64,000 bases of DNA from JAURVT01 sp049059935 (GTDB taxonomy: Bacteria > Actinomycetota > Actinomycetes > Propionibacteriales > Nocardioidaceae): the NCBI RefSeq assembly GCF_049059935.1, contig NZ_JBMGQR010000002.1, forward strand, positions 105,522 to 169,521, given 5' to 3'. A model generated the notes under the pieces. That model ran no database searches, had not been told where the DNA came from, and saw nothing but the letters and a program-made list of their open reading frames with translations. Numbering within the stretch: the first letter of the stretch is position 1; each line of letters opens with the position of its first letter. Positions 25,099 to 33,384 of this stretch are shown one piece after another. The position numbers and the translations under genes are program-made.

Positions 25099-25806
25099 AT
25101 GGACATGCTGCGGGGCGACGCGATCGCCCAGGCCCACCTCGCCGACTGGCGCAAGCTCGCCCAGGGACTCCACGCCCGGTTCCTGGTCGACGACTTCGGA
25201 GCGGGCGTGCGGTTCGTCGCCGCCGTGGGCGAGGCGGGCGACGCGGTCGGGCACCATCCGCGCGCCTCGATCGGCAGCGGCCACGTCGACCTCGAGCTCG
25301 TCAGCGCCGACGCGGTGTACCGCGACGACGAGGGCACCGAGCACGTCGTCGAGTGGGTCACCCAGCAGGACGTCGACCTCGCCCGACGGATCAGCGGGAT
25401 CGCCGCCGAGCAGGGCGTCGCACCGGACCCCTCCGCGACCTGCGAGATGGAGCTGGGCGTCGACACCGCGCGGTCGGCGACGATCGCCCCGATGTGGGCC
25501 GCCCTGCTCACCGGGAGCCCGGACTCGCAGGGGCGCGGCACCCCCGGTGACGAGATCCGCGACGCCACGAACCGGGTGCCGAACCTGTGGTTCGACGACG
25601 CCGACGACCACGCCCCGTCGCGTCAGCGCGTCCACGTCGAGGTCTGGGTGGCGCCGGAGACGGCCGCCGAGCGGGTCGCCGCGGCCGTCGCCGCGGGCGG
25701 CACCGTCGTCGACGACTCCGAGTCGCCGGGTTTCACCGTGCTCGCCGACCCGGACGGCAACCGGGGTGCGGTGTGCGCGGACCTGTCCGCGGCCGGGAGG
25801 CCGTGA
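25099..25806 (+). CDS. Fusion of pterin-4a-carbinolamine-dehydratase-like and glyoxalase-like domains
   Basis: Protein of 235 residues. Residues 10-105 resemble the pterin-4a-carbinolamine dehydratase fold (ADWRKLAQGLHARFLVDDFGAGVRFVAAVGEAGDAVGHHPRASI, with the active-site-like HHP, then DVDLARRIS). Residues 110-235 are a VOC/glyoxalase-like domain ending in GFTVLADPDGNRGAVCAD. No phenylalanine hydroxylase is nearby, so a true pterin-recycling role is doubtful. The ATG is 8 nt after a TAGGGT box (25085-25090), indicating leaderless expression separate from the upstream sRNA. Confidence 0.75.
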   Translation: MDMLRGDAIAQAHLADWRKLAQGLHARFLVDDFGAGVRFVAAVGEAGDAVGHHPRASIGSGHVDLELVSADAVYRDDEGTEHVVEWVTQQDVDLARRISGIAAEQGVAPDPSATCEMELGVDTARSATIAPMWAALLTGSPDSQGRGTPGDEIRDATNRVPNLWFDDADDHAPSRQRVHVEVWVAPETAAERVAAAVAAGGTVVDDSESPGFTVLADPDGNRGAVCADLSAAGRP

Positions 25807-25813
25807 CGGGTCC

Positions 25814-26809
25814 TCAGAGGGGCAAATGAGGCTGCGGCGGGCCGTGCGCCGGGTCGACGCCGTCGAACAGCGAGCTGACCGACTCCCCGGCGTGGATGCG
25901 CTGGACGGCCTCGGCGAACAGCGGCGCGACGGACCTCGTCCGCAGCTCGGGCCAGTCCGCGGGCGCCGGCACGGTGTCGGTGGTGAGCACCTCGGTGATG
26001 CCCGGGTGCGAGCGCAGCCGCTCGACCGCCTTGCCGGTGAACAGGCCGTGCGTGCAGGCGACGGACGCCTCGACGCAGCCCTCCTGCTCCAGCTTGTCCA
26101 TCAGCTGGATGATCGAGCCGCCGGTGGCGATCTCGTCGTCGAGGACGATGGCGCGCTTGCCCGACACGTCGCCGACGATGGCGTCGATGACCACGCGGTC
26201 GTCGGCCAGACGCTGCTTGCTCCCGGCCGCGACCGGCACGCCGAGCAGGCGGGCGAACAGCGTGGCGGTCTTGGCGTTGCCGAGGTCGGGCGAGACCACG
26301 ACGGTGTCGGTGAGGTCGCGGTCGGCGTAGTGCGCGGCCAGCTCGCCGATGGCCGTCAGGTGGTCGACCGGCACCGAGAAGAACCCGTGCACCTGCGGGG
26401 CGTGCAGCGTCATGGTGAGGACGCGGTCGGCGCCGGCCGTCGTCAGCATGTCGGCCACGAGTCGTCCCGCGATCGAGATGCGCGACGCGTCCTTCTTGTC
26501 CGAGCGGGCGTAGGCGTAGTGCGGGATGACCGCCGTCACCTGGGCGGCCGACGCGCCACGGGCGGCGTCGAGCATCAGCAGCAGCTCCATCAGGTGCTCC
26601 TGCGTGGGCGGCACCAGCGGCTGGACGACGTAGACGTCGCGCTGGCGGCAGTTGGCGTGCAGCTGCACCTGCAGGCAGTCGTTGGAGAACCGGGTGATGT
26701 CGACCGGTGAGACCGAGATGCCCAGCTGCCCGGCGATGGCGTCGGCCAGGGCGGGGTGGGCGTTGCCGGAGAAGACGACGATGTCGCGCACGACGCCACT
26801 GTGCCGCAT
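25814..26809 (-). CDS. prs: Ribose-phosphate diphosphokinase (PRPP synthetase)
   Basis: Protein of about 331 residues that makes PRPP from ribose-5-phosphate and ATP. Motifs: IVVFSGNAHPALADAIAGQLG, FSNDCLQVQLHANCRQRDVYVVQ, the PRPP loop AIVLDDEIATGGSI (canonical VDDxxxTGGT) and the flexible-loop region DKKDASRISIAGRL. It departs from housekeeping Prs at several points (for example HANCR for the usual NVRG), so it is a divergent or second copy. The start is uncertain: ATG 26809 or GTG 26791. Confidence 0.88.
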   Translation of the reverse strand: MRHSGVVRDIVVFSGNAHPALADAIAGQLGISVSPVDITRFSNDCLQVQLHANCRQRDVYVVQPLVPPTQEHLMELLLMLDAARGASAAQVTAVIPHYAYARSDKKDASRISIAGRLVADMLTTAGADRVLTMTLHAPQVHGFFSVPVDHLTAIGELAAHYADRDLTDTVVVSPDLGNAKTATLFARLLGVPVAAGSKQRLADDRVVIDAIVGDVSGKRAIVLDDEIATGGSIIQLMDKLEQEGCVEASVACTHGLFTGKAVERLRSHPGITEVLTTDTVPAPADWPELRTRSVAPLFAEAVQRIHAGESVSSLFDGVDPAHGPPQPHLPL

Positions 26810-26843
26810 GGCACCCCCGGGCCGCGAGGGGCACCATCGGAGG

Positions 26844-27680
26844 ATGAGCCGACCACGCCCCCTGCGCGGCGTCAGCGAGACCCTGCTGTGGACGCTGTAC
26901 CTGCGGGCGGTCGACGCCCGGTCGTCCCGCCCGGTGCTCGGCGACCCGTGGGCGCAGCAGGTGCTCGACCGGGTGGAGGTCGACGCGCGGCGCCTGGCCC
27001 TGCTGCGCGGCGACATCCGCACCATCGCCACGCGCGGGCGCGAGCTCGACCGCTGGACCCAGCAGTTCCTCGACCGGCACCCCGACGGGCAGGTGGTCAA
27101 CCTCGCCTGCGGGCTCGACAGCCGGGTCCTGCGCGTGCGCCGGCCCGCCACGTCGGCCTGGACCGACGTCGACCTGCCCGACGTGGTCGAGCTGCGCCGC
27201 CCGGTCTACGACCTCCCGGACGACGTCGTCACGCTGGCTGCCTCGGCCACCGATCCCGCCCTGTGGCGCGACCTCCCCGACGACCGGCCGACGCTCGTCG
27301 TCGCCGAGGGCCTGCTCATGTACCTCGAGCCCGACGCCGTCGAGACGCTGCTGGACCACCTGGCCGCCCGTCGCTCTCCCGGAGAGATCTGCTTCGACGC
27401 CGTCGGACGGTGGGTGCTGCCCGTCAGCCGCCTGCTGAAGGTCGTCGCGCGCGACGACGTCCGGTTCCGCTGGTCGACGCGCGGCGCGCGCTCGCTGGCC
27501 CGGCAGCACCCCGGGCTCGTCGCCCTGGAGGACGTGCCGATGACGCCCCTGGTGGCCCGCGAGGCGGTGCCCGGGCCGGTGGGGCACCTGCTGGCCGCGT
27601 CGACGACGCTGTCGCCGCTCGCGAGCGCCATGCGTCTGCTGCGCCTCGGCTTCGGCCACCCCACACGAACGGGCATCTGA
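26844..27680 (+). CDS. Class I SAM methyltransferase (leucine carboxyl methyltransferase-like)
   Basis: Protein of 278 residues of the Ppm1/LCMT-like group. A short N-terminal region (SETLLWTLYLRAVDARSSRPVLGDPWAQQVLD) is followed by SAM motif VVNLACGLDSRVLRV (about 92-106), WTDVDLPDVVELRR and VVAEGLLMYLEPDAVETLL. Members in actinobacteria methylate small carboxylates or natural products; the substrate here is unknown. The ATG has GGAGG just upstream. It is divergent from prs. Confidence 0.83.
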   Translation: MSRPRPLRGVSETLLWTLYLRAVDARSSRPVLGDPWAQQVLDRVEVDARRLALLRGDIRTIATRGRELDRWTQQFLDRHPDGQVVNLACGLDSRVLRVRRPATSAWTDVDLPDVVELRRPVYDLPDDVVTLAASATDPALWRDLPDDRPTLVVAEGLLMYLEPDAVETLLDHLAARRSPGEICFDAVGRWVLPVSRLLKVVARDDVRFRWSTRGARSLARQHPGLVALEDVPMTPLVAREAVPGPVGHLLAASTTLSPLASAMRLLRLGFGHPTRTGI

Positions 27681-27770
27681 CCCGCTCTCGATGACTGTTT
27701 CGCTGCGGCGGTCCGCCCGTTCGCGTGGACGTGACCCCCTGCGGTCCTAGTTTCGTGCTCGGCCACGGGG

Positions 27771-30470
27771 GTGACCACACCGAAGGACGCAGCAGACATG
27801 CCGGAGATCGACCTGTTCCCCGCCCACGCCTCCTCCCCGGAGGCCGTCCGCGCCGAGGCCGACCGCCTCACCGCCGCGCGCACCGATCTGCAGGCGCTCG
27901 GCGACGACGTCCGCACCCGTACCCGGGACGCCGCCACGCACACCGAGGGCCTGCTCGTGACGCCGCTGTCGCAGAGCGCCGACCCGACGATCGCCCAGGC
28001 GCGCGACCTCGCCGACGCGTCGGTGTTCGCCGGCGGCCTGCTGCGGCTCTGGGCGACCGCCGTCGAGGGCTACAACCGCGACATCGGGCCGCTCAACACG
28101 CGGTGGCGCGAGGCGAGCGAGACGCCACCGGTGGAGGCCGGTCTGCGTCAGGAGCTCGAGCGCGAGGAGCAGCGGCTGACCGCGGCGCTCGACGACGAGG
28201 CCGCGCTGATCGCCGGCCACCTCGACCGCGGCCCCAACGGCCAGGGCCTCGCGCTGCTCCACGACGAGGACGCCATCTCGTCGGCCGAGCTGCTCTCGGT
28301 CCGGCGTGACCTGCTGACGGACCAGGGGACGCTGCTCGCGGCGGTGGAGAAGGAGTCCGAGGGCCTGGACGCCGTCCGCGACATGTCCGACGCCGACCTG
28401 GCGGCCTGGCTGCGCGAGAACCCCGACGTCACCGACGACGTGTGGGAGGCGCTCGGCCGGCGGGTCGGTGGCTGGGACGCCGGCCAGGCCAGCGCCGACG
28501 CCGCCACGATCATCGGCGCGATGGACCGCAGGACCGACGACGCCGGCACCCGTGAGGCGATGAGCGGGCTGTCGCTCCTGACCGCCGTGGGCATCGCTGG
28601 CCAGCGGGGCGGCCGGACACTGCCCGGCACGTCGGCGGACTACCTGAGGACCTTCTACGGCGACCTCGACCGGACCGAGGGCGGGCTCCAGCGGTTCACC
28701 GACTGGATCAAGCAGGACGAGCACCTCGTCGACGAGGTGCGGACCACGCAGACGACCGTCTCGGGCTACATGGGCTACCCGGTGCCCGTCACCACGACGA
28801 GGACCGTCTCGGAGAAGCTCCCCGGCTTCGACCAGGCCACCCAGGACGCGATGCTCAACGACCTCGCCGACGGTCTGCTCCTGTCGAGCGACGAGGACCT
28901 CGGCGAGGGCCTGGGCGCCGACGCGCTCCCCCAGTCGGTCAAGGACGCCCTCGCCGACCGGACGAAGGTCGACACCGACTACAGCTACGCCGGCGAGGGC
29001 GTGGCCTACCTGCCCTACAAGATCGAGGGCGGGGAGAAGTTCGGCGAGCTCGCCGACCTGCTCGGCCACGCGTCGGCGGACGTCGAGGCCGGCGACCAGA
29101 CCTCGCGCGACCTCACGATCGCCGCGGCCGACGTCGCGGGCAGCGTCAACGAGCACGCCGTCAAGGAGGACGACATGACGGACTGGATCAGCGACCAGAG
29201 CCGCACCGACTGGCAGGACCGGCTCCAGGGCGTCGTGTCCATCGCGAGCCGCAACGAGGACGCCAACGCGACGATGCTCCACGACGCGGCCCGCGACGGC
29301 TCGGGCGAGGGCTACGGCGACGACGGCAGCACGCGCGCCGACGTCGGGGCCGCGGCCGACCTGCGCGAGCTCTACCTGTTCGACTGGCCCGACCAGGGAA
29401 AGGCCGTCGCGCAGTACACCGACTGGATCCCCGCCGCGATGGGCGACCCGGGCACCCAGCAGATGGGTCTGCAGGCCTCCGGCGACCTGATCGAGTTCGC
29501 GACGGAGACCGGCACGAAGGACGCGGGCTCCAACACCTTCGGCTCCCTGATGCAGGGCGTGCCGCGCGACTACGTCGGCGAGGACGAGTCCAGCTCGGTG
29601 GGCGGGGCCAACCCGTTCGTCGCCCGCAGCTTCGCCGGGGTCGCGGCGGCCAACCTGGATGCGTTCGCCGACACCCCGACCGGTGGCTCCGAGGCAGGGC
29701 CCGACGGCGACGACAGCTTCAACGTCAACGCCGGCGACCGCGCCCGCTTCTTCACGCTCGTCGGCACCGACGACGACGCGATGCGCAGGCTCAGCATCAC
29801 GGTGGGCGCCTACGAGCAGCTCGGCGCCAACGAGGCGATCCGCTCCGGCGACCCCGTCGAGCTGCAGCGCGCCGGCGAGGAGGCCGCCTACCTCGAGGGG
29901 CTCGTGGGCGCCGGCAGCGTCAACGCCGAGATCGTCGACAAGGGCACCGAGTACGCCGTGGACGTGGCGGACTACAAGGCCAACCTGCTGGCGGCGCAGG
30001 TGGGCAAGAACTTCCTGGGCAGCCTGATCGGCGCGGTCCCGCTCCCGGTCGGCCCGGCGGTCGCCAGCGGCGCGTTCAGCGGCCTGGGCGAGTTCGTCGT
30101 CCAGGGCGCCATCACCGAGCCCCCACTGCCGGACGGCGTCCAGGTGGGCGACGTCAACGACTCCACCGCGCAGACCGCGTCGGCCGCGTACACGTTCGCG
30201 CAGGCCAAGGTCGACGCCTACCCCGACCAGCTGCCGGAGCGGCTGAGCGGCCTGCTCGGCGACGACGGCAAGCTCCCGCCGCTCAGCGAGCTGTCCAACC
30301 GGGAGCTCAACGACCTGCGCGACTGGGGCCGCTCGGACGCCCGGTTCGAGCAGTACCAGCGCGACGCGGACACCAAGAGCGTCTACGACACGCTGGTGAT
30401 CGACTCACGCGGCACGATCGACGCCAAGTCCTCGGCCCTCAACGACTTCCTGAGGGGGATCCGGCCGTAG
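27771..30470 (+). CDS. Large acidic protein of unknown function (possible DUF6571/WXG-associated family)
   Basis: Protein of 899 residues, strongly acidic and Ala/Gly/Asp-rich, with no signal peptide. Residues 1-230 are helical with repeated Ala/Leu/Glu heptads (AVRAEADRLTAARTDLQALGDDVRTRTRD), like the N-terminal helical parts of WXG100/ESX-linked proteins. The middle has many short helices, and near residues 745-770 there is a hydrophobic Gly/Pro/Val segment (NFLGSLIGAVPLPVGPAVASGAFSGLG), a possible membrane-inserting hairpin. That architecture recalls large actinobacterial proteins built around an LXG/WXG-like head, but no toxin domain is visible at the C-terminus (NDFLRGIRP). A TAGTTT -10 box lies at 27748-27753. 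The start could be GTG 27771 or ATG 27798. Confidence 0.6.
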   Translation: MTTPKDAADMPEIDLFPAHASSPEAVRAEADRLTAARTDLQALGDDVRTRTRDAATHTEGLLVTPLSQSADPTIAQARDLADASVFAGGLLRLWATAVEGYNRDIGPLNTRWREASETPPVEAGLRQELEREEQRLTAALDDEAALIAGHLDRGPNGQGLALLHDEDAISSAELLSVRRDLLTDQGTLLAAVEKESEGLDAVRDMSDADLAAWLRENPDVTDDVWEALGRRVGGWDAGQASADAATIIGAMDRRTDDAGTREAMSGLSLLTAVGIAGQRGGRTLPGTSADYLRTFYGDLDRTEGGLQRFTDWIKQDEHLVDEVRTTQTTVSGYMGYPVPVTTTRTVSEKLPGFDQATQDAMLNDLADGLLLSSDEDLGEGLGADALPQSVKDALADRTKVDTDYSYAGEGVAYLPYKIEGGEKFGELADLLGHASADVEAGDQTSRDLTIAAADVAGSVNEHAVKEDDMTDWISDQSRTDWQDRLQGVVSIASRNEDANATMLHDAARDGSGEGYGDDGSTRADVGAAADLRELYLFDWPDQGKAVAQYTDWIPAAMGDPGTQQMGLQASGDLIEFATETGTKDAGSNTFGSLMQGVPRDYVGEDESSSVGGANPFVARSFAGVAAANLDAFADTPTGGSEAGPDGDDSFNVNAGDRARFFTLVGTDDDAMRRLSITVGAYEQLGANEAIRSGDPVELQRAGEEAAYLEGLVGAGSVNAEIVDKGTEYAVDVADYKANLLAAQVGKNFLGSLIGAVPLPVGPAVASGAFSGLGEFVVQGAITEPPLPDGVQVGDVNDSTAQTASAAYTFAQAKVDAYPDQLPERLSGLLGDDGKLPPLSELSNRELNDLRDWGRSDARFEQYQRDADTKSVYDTLVIDSRGTIDAKSSALNDFLRGIRP

Positions 30471-30471
30471 G

Positions 30472-31419
30472 TCAGGCCCAGAGCTGCCCGTCGAGGGCTT
30501 CCTCGGCCTCGTCGACGGTGCCCTCGTAGGCACCGGTGGACAGGTACTTCCAGCCGCCGTCGCAGACGATGAAGCAGATGTCGGCACGCTCGCCGGCCTT
30601 GACCGACTTCGACGCCTGCGCCAGCGCCGCGTGCAGGATCGCGCCGGTGGAGATGCCCGCGAAGATGCCCTCGGAGTCGATCAGCTCGCGGACGCGGCGC
30701 ACGGCGTCACGGGGTCCGACCGAGAAGCGGGCGTCGATGAGGGTCTCGTCGTAGAGCTCGGGGACGAAGCCCTCGTCGATGTTGCGCAGGCCGTAGACGA
30801 GCTCGCCGTAGCGCGGCTCGGCGGCGACCATGCGGACGTCGGGCTTGTGCTCGCGGAAGAAGCGTCCGACGCCCATCAGGGTGCCGGTGGTACCGAGACC
30901 GGCGACGAAGTGGGTGACGTCGGGCAGGTCGGCGAGGATCTCGGGGCCGGTGCCCTCGTAGTGCGCCTGGGCGTTGGCGGGGTTGCCGTACTGGTAGAGC
31001 ATCACCCAGTCGGGGTGGTCGGCCGCGACCTGCTTGGCCACGCGCACGGCCTCGTTGGAGCCACCGGCGGCGGGCGAGGAGATGATCTCCGAGCCCCACA
31101 TGCGCAGCAGCTGCTTGCGCTCCTCGGACGTGTTCTCCGGCATCACGCACACCATCCGGTAGCCGCGCAGTCGCGCGGCCATGGCCAGGGAGATGCCGGT
31201 GTTGCCCGACGTGGGCTCGAGGATGGTGCAGCCGGGGCGCAGCAGCCCCTCCTTCTCGGCCCGGAAGATCATCGCCAGGGCGGCCCGGTCCTTGATGGAC
31301 CCGGTGGGGTTCTGGTCCTCGAGCTTGGCCCAGAGCCGCACGTCGGGCGAGGGCGAGAGCGTCGGCAGGCCCACCAGGGGCGTGCCGCCGACCGAGTCGA
31401 GCAGGGAGTCGTGACGCAC
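30472..31419 (-). CDS. cysM: Cysteine synthase CysM (CysO-thiocarboxylate-dependent type)
   Basis: PLP enzyme of 315 residues. PLP lysine is in PTGSIKDRAAL, with the substrate loop EPTSGNTGISLAMAA, GLGTTGTLMG and a Ser-containing ISTGAIL near the C-terminus. The C-terminal extension (KYLSTGAYEGTVDEAEEALDGQLWA) resembles mycobacterial CysM, which uses O-phosphoserine and the thiocarboxylated sulfur carrier CysO rather than sulfide. The adjacent cysO and mec genes support that assignment strongly. Confidence 0.94.
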   Translation of the reverse strand: MRHDSLLDSVGGTPLVGLPTLSPSPDVRLWAKLEDQNPTGSIKDRAALAMIFRAEKEGLLRPGCTILEPTSGNTGISLAMAARLRGYRMVCVMPENTSEERKQLLRMWGSEIISSPAAGGSNEAVRVAKQVAADHPDWVMLYQYGNPANAQAHYEGTGPEILADLPDVTHFVAGLGTTGTLMGVGRFFREHKPDVRMVAAEPRYGELVYGLRNIDEGFVPELYDETLIDARFSVGPRDAVRRVRELIDSEGIFAGISTGAILHAALAQASKSVKAGERADICFIVCDGGWKYLSTGAYEGTVDEAEEALDGQLWA

Positions 31420-31428
31420 GGCGTCGGC

Positions 31429-31701
31429 TCAGCCGCCGGCGACGGCGGGGAGGATGACGACGGTGTCGCCGTCCGACAGCGGGGTCTCCATGCCGCCGGA
31501 GAAGCGCACGTCCTCGTCGTTGACGTAGACGTTGATGAACTTGCGCACCTGACCGCCCTCGACCAGACGCTCCTTCAGGCCGCTGTGGTCGGCCTCGAGC
31601 TGGTCGATCGCCTCGGACAGCGTGGCGCCCGACGTCTGGACGGCCTTCTCGCCGCCGGTGTACGTGCGCAGGATGGTGGGGACGCGAACCTCGATGGCCA
31701 T
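31429..31701 (-). CDS. cysO: Sulfur carrier protein CysO (MoaD/ThiS fold)
   Basis: Ubiquitin-like protein of 90 residues ending in AVAGG, the di-Gly tail that is thiocarboxylated. Fold-typical stretches are AIEVRVPTILRTYTGGEKAV at the N-terminus and VRKFINVYVNDEDVRFSGG, DGDTVVILPAVAGG at the C-terminus. It lies 9 bp before cysM and supplies the sulfur for cysteine synthesis; Mec+ then releases cysteine from CysO. Confidence 0.94.
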   Translation of the reverse strand: MAIEVRVPTILRTYTGGEKAVQTSGATLSEAIDQLEADHSGLKERLVEGGQVRKFINVYVNDEDVRFSGGMETPLSDGDTVVILPAVAGG

Positions 31702-31741
31702 GTCTGGGGTGTCTCGCTCTCTTGGCTCGGGGTGTGGCTGG

Positions 31742-32182
31742 TCAGGGGTGCTGTGAAGTAGAAGCGGGGACCACGGTGATTTCTTCCTCCGTGACCTCGC
31801 CGTCGACGATCCGGAACGACCGGAAGTCGTACGGGCCGTCGTCGTTGCCGGTCTCGCGGGTGGACACGAGCACGTAGTGGGCGTTCGGCTCGTTGGCCAG
31901 GCCGATGTCGGTGCGCGACGGGTACGCCTCGGTCGCGGTGTGCGAGTGGTAGACGACCACCGGCTCCTCGTCGCGGGCGTCCATGTCCTTGTAGAGACGG
32001 AGCAGGTCCGTGGAGTCGAACTCGTAGAACGTCGGCGACATCGCCGCGTTGAGCATGGGGACGTGCCGCGTGGGCAGGTCGGACCCCTCGGCGCCCGCGA
32101 CGACCCCGCAGGCCTCGTCGGGGTGGTCGCGCCGGGCGTGGGCGACGATCGCGTCGCGGATGGCCTCGTCGATGGTCAGCAC
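31742..32182 (-). CDS. mec: Mec+ family JAMM metallopeptidase (CysO-cysteine hydrolase)
   Basis: Zinc metallopeptidase of 146 residues with the JAMM motif HSHTATEAYPSRTD (about 99-112) and an upstream Glu in ACGVVAGAEG. In mycobacteria this enzyme cleaves cysteine from the CysO C-terminus, completing cysteine formation. The GTG start is 7 nt after a minus-strand TACGCT box (32190-32195), so it is probably the first gene of a leaderless mec-cysO-cysM operon; a 40-bp gap separates it from cysO. Confidence 0.93.
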   Translation of the reverse strand: MLTIDEAIRDAIVAHARRDHPDEACGVVAGAEGSDLPTRHVPMLNAAMSPTFYEFDSTDLLRLYKDMDARDEEPVVVYHSHTATEAYPSRTDIGLANEPNAHYVLVSTRETGNDDGPYDFRSFRIVDGEVTEEEITVVPASTSQHP

Positions 32183-32262
32183 GCCTCCGAGCGTATCTGC
32201 GTCCCAGCATCCGGACCGACACCGCTCGATCGGCGAGACGGGCCCCCACCTACGATCAGCAG

Positions 32263-33324
32263 GTGAAGATCGTGTGGAGCAGCTTCGACGGGCGTTACTC
32301 CGACAGCCCTCGGGCCCTCTACGAGGCGCTGCTCGGCCGCGACGGCCTGGAGCACACCTGGCTCGAGCACCCCGACCACGCCGCCGCCTTCCCGGCGGAC
32401 GCCCGCACCGTCCCCGTCCAGGGCGAGGCGGCCGTCGCCGCGCTCGAGGACGCCGACCTCGTGGTCGCCTCGTCCCACATCGAGCTGACCTGGACCAAGA
32501 AGCCCGGCGCGACCTACCTGCAGACGTGGCACGGCACGCCGCTCAAGCGCGTCCACCACGACGTGCTCTGGGCGCCCGAGGGTCGCCTGGACTGGCTGCA
32601 GCAGGACGTCGACCGCTGGGACGCGCTGCTCTCGCCCAACGAGGTGAGCACCCCGCGCCTGCGCGGCGCGTTCGGCTTCGACGGCGACGTCTGGGAGACC
32701 GGCTACCCCCGCAACGACGCCCTGCAGGCCCCCGACCGCGACGCCGTCCGCCGTCGTGTCCGCGCCGAGCTCGGGCTGGCCGACGACACGGTCGCCGTCC
32801 TCTACGCGCCCACCTGGCGCGACGACGAGGGCTACCGCTCCGACGGCTCCCCCATCACGATGGGCCTCGACCTCGCCCGGCTCACCGAGCGGCTCGGCGA
32901 CGGGTACCAGCTGCTCGTCCGCCTGCACAACCTGGTCACCGGACGCTGGGCGCACGAGGAGATCGACGGCGTCACCGACGTGTCGTACCACCCCGACATC
33001 CGCGACCTCTACCTCGCGGCCGACGTCCTCGTCACCGACTACTCCTCGGTGATGTTCGACTTCTGCGTCACCGGCAAGCCCGTCGTCTTCGACGCCTACG
33101 ACCTCGAGCGCTACCGCGACTCCACGCGTGGCTTCTACTTCGACCTGCTCCCCGTCGCGCCCGGCCCGGTGCTCAGCACCACCGAGGAGGTCGGCGACGC
33201 CCTGGCCGACCTGCCGCGCCTGCGCGCCGAGCACGCGGACGCGTACACGGCGTTCGCCGACACGTTCTGCCGCCTCGAGGACGGACGCTCGACCGAGCGC
33301 GTCCTGGGACGTCTCGGCCTCTAG
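32263..33324 (+). CDS. CDP-glycerol glycerophosphotransferase-like glycosyltransferase (TagF/TagB family)
   Basis: Protein of 353 residues. The TagF-like catalytic half shows LQTWHGTPLKRVHHD (about 87-101, catalytic His in WHGTP), ETGYPRND, VLYAPTWRDDEGY and VTDYSSVMFDFCVTGKP. These enzymes add or polymerise glycerol-phosphate in wall teichoic acid or in related capsular polymers. The protein is shorter than long polymerases and so could be a primase-type TagB or a modifying enzyme. The GTG lies 6 nt after TACGAT (32251-32256), supporting a leaderless start. No other teichoic acid genes are adjacent. Confidence 0.85.
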   Translation: MKIVWSSFDGRYSDSPRALYEALLGRDGLEHTWLEHPDHAAAFPADARTVPVQGEAAVAALEDADLVVASSHIELTWTKKPGATYLQTWHGTPLKRVHHDVLWAPEGRLDWLQQDVDRWDALLSPNEVSTPRLRGAFGFDGDVWETGYPRNDALQAPDRDAVRRRVRAELGLADDTVAVLYAPTWRDDEGYRSDGSPITMGLDLARLTERLGDGYQLLVRLHNLVTGRWAHEEIDGVTDVSYHPDIRDLYLAADVLVTDYSSVMFDFCVTGKPVVFDAYDLERYRDSTRGFYFDLLPVAPGPVLSTTEEVGDALADLPRLRAEHADAYTAFADTFCRLEDGRSTERVLGRLGL

Positions 33325-33353
33325 TCCGTCCGGATCCGCCGAATCGGGCCCCC

Positions 33354-33376
33354 ACGGCGGTGGTCCGCCGTAGGAT
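33354..33376 (+). promoter_or_regulatory. Inverted repeat overlapping the -10 of the diguanylate cyclase gene
   Basis: ACGGCGG-TGGT-CCGCCGT (33354-33371) is a perfect 7-bp palindrome whose last T is the first base of a TAGGAT -10 box (33371-33376). The ATG at 33385 follows 8 nt later. It could be an operator for the cyclase gene or a terminator of the upstream gene. Confidence 0.4.
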
Positions 33377-33384
33377 CCCGGACC

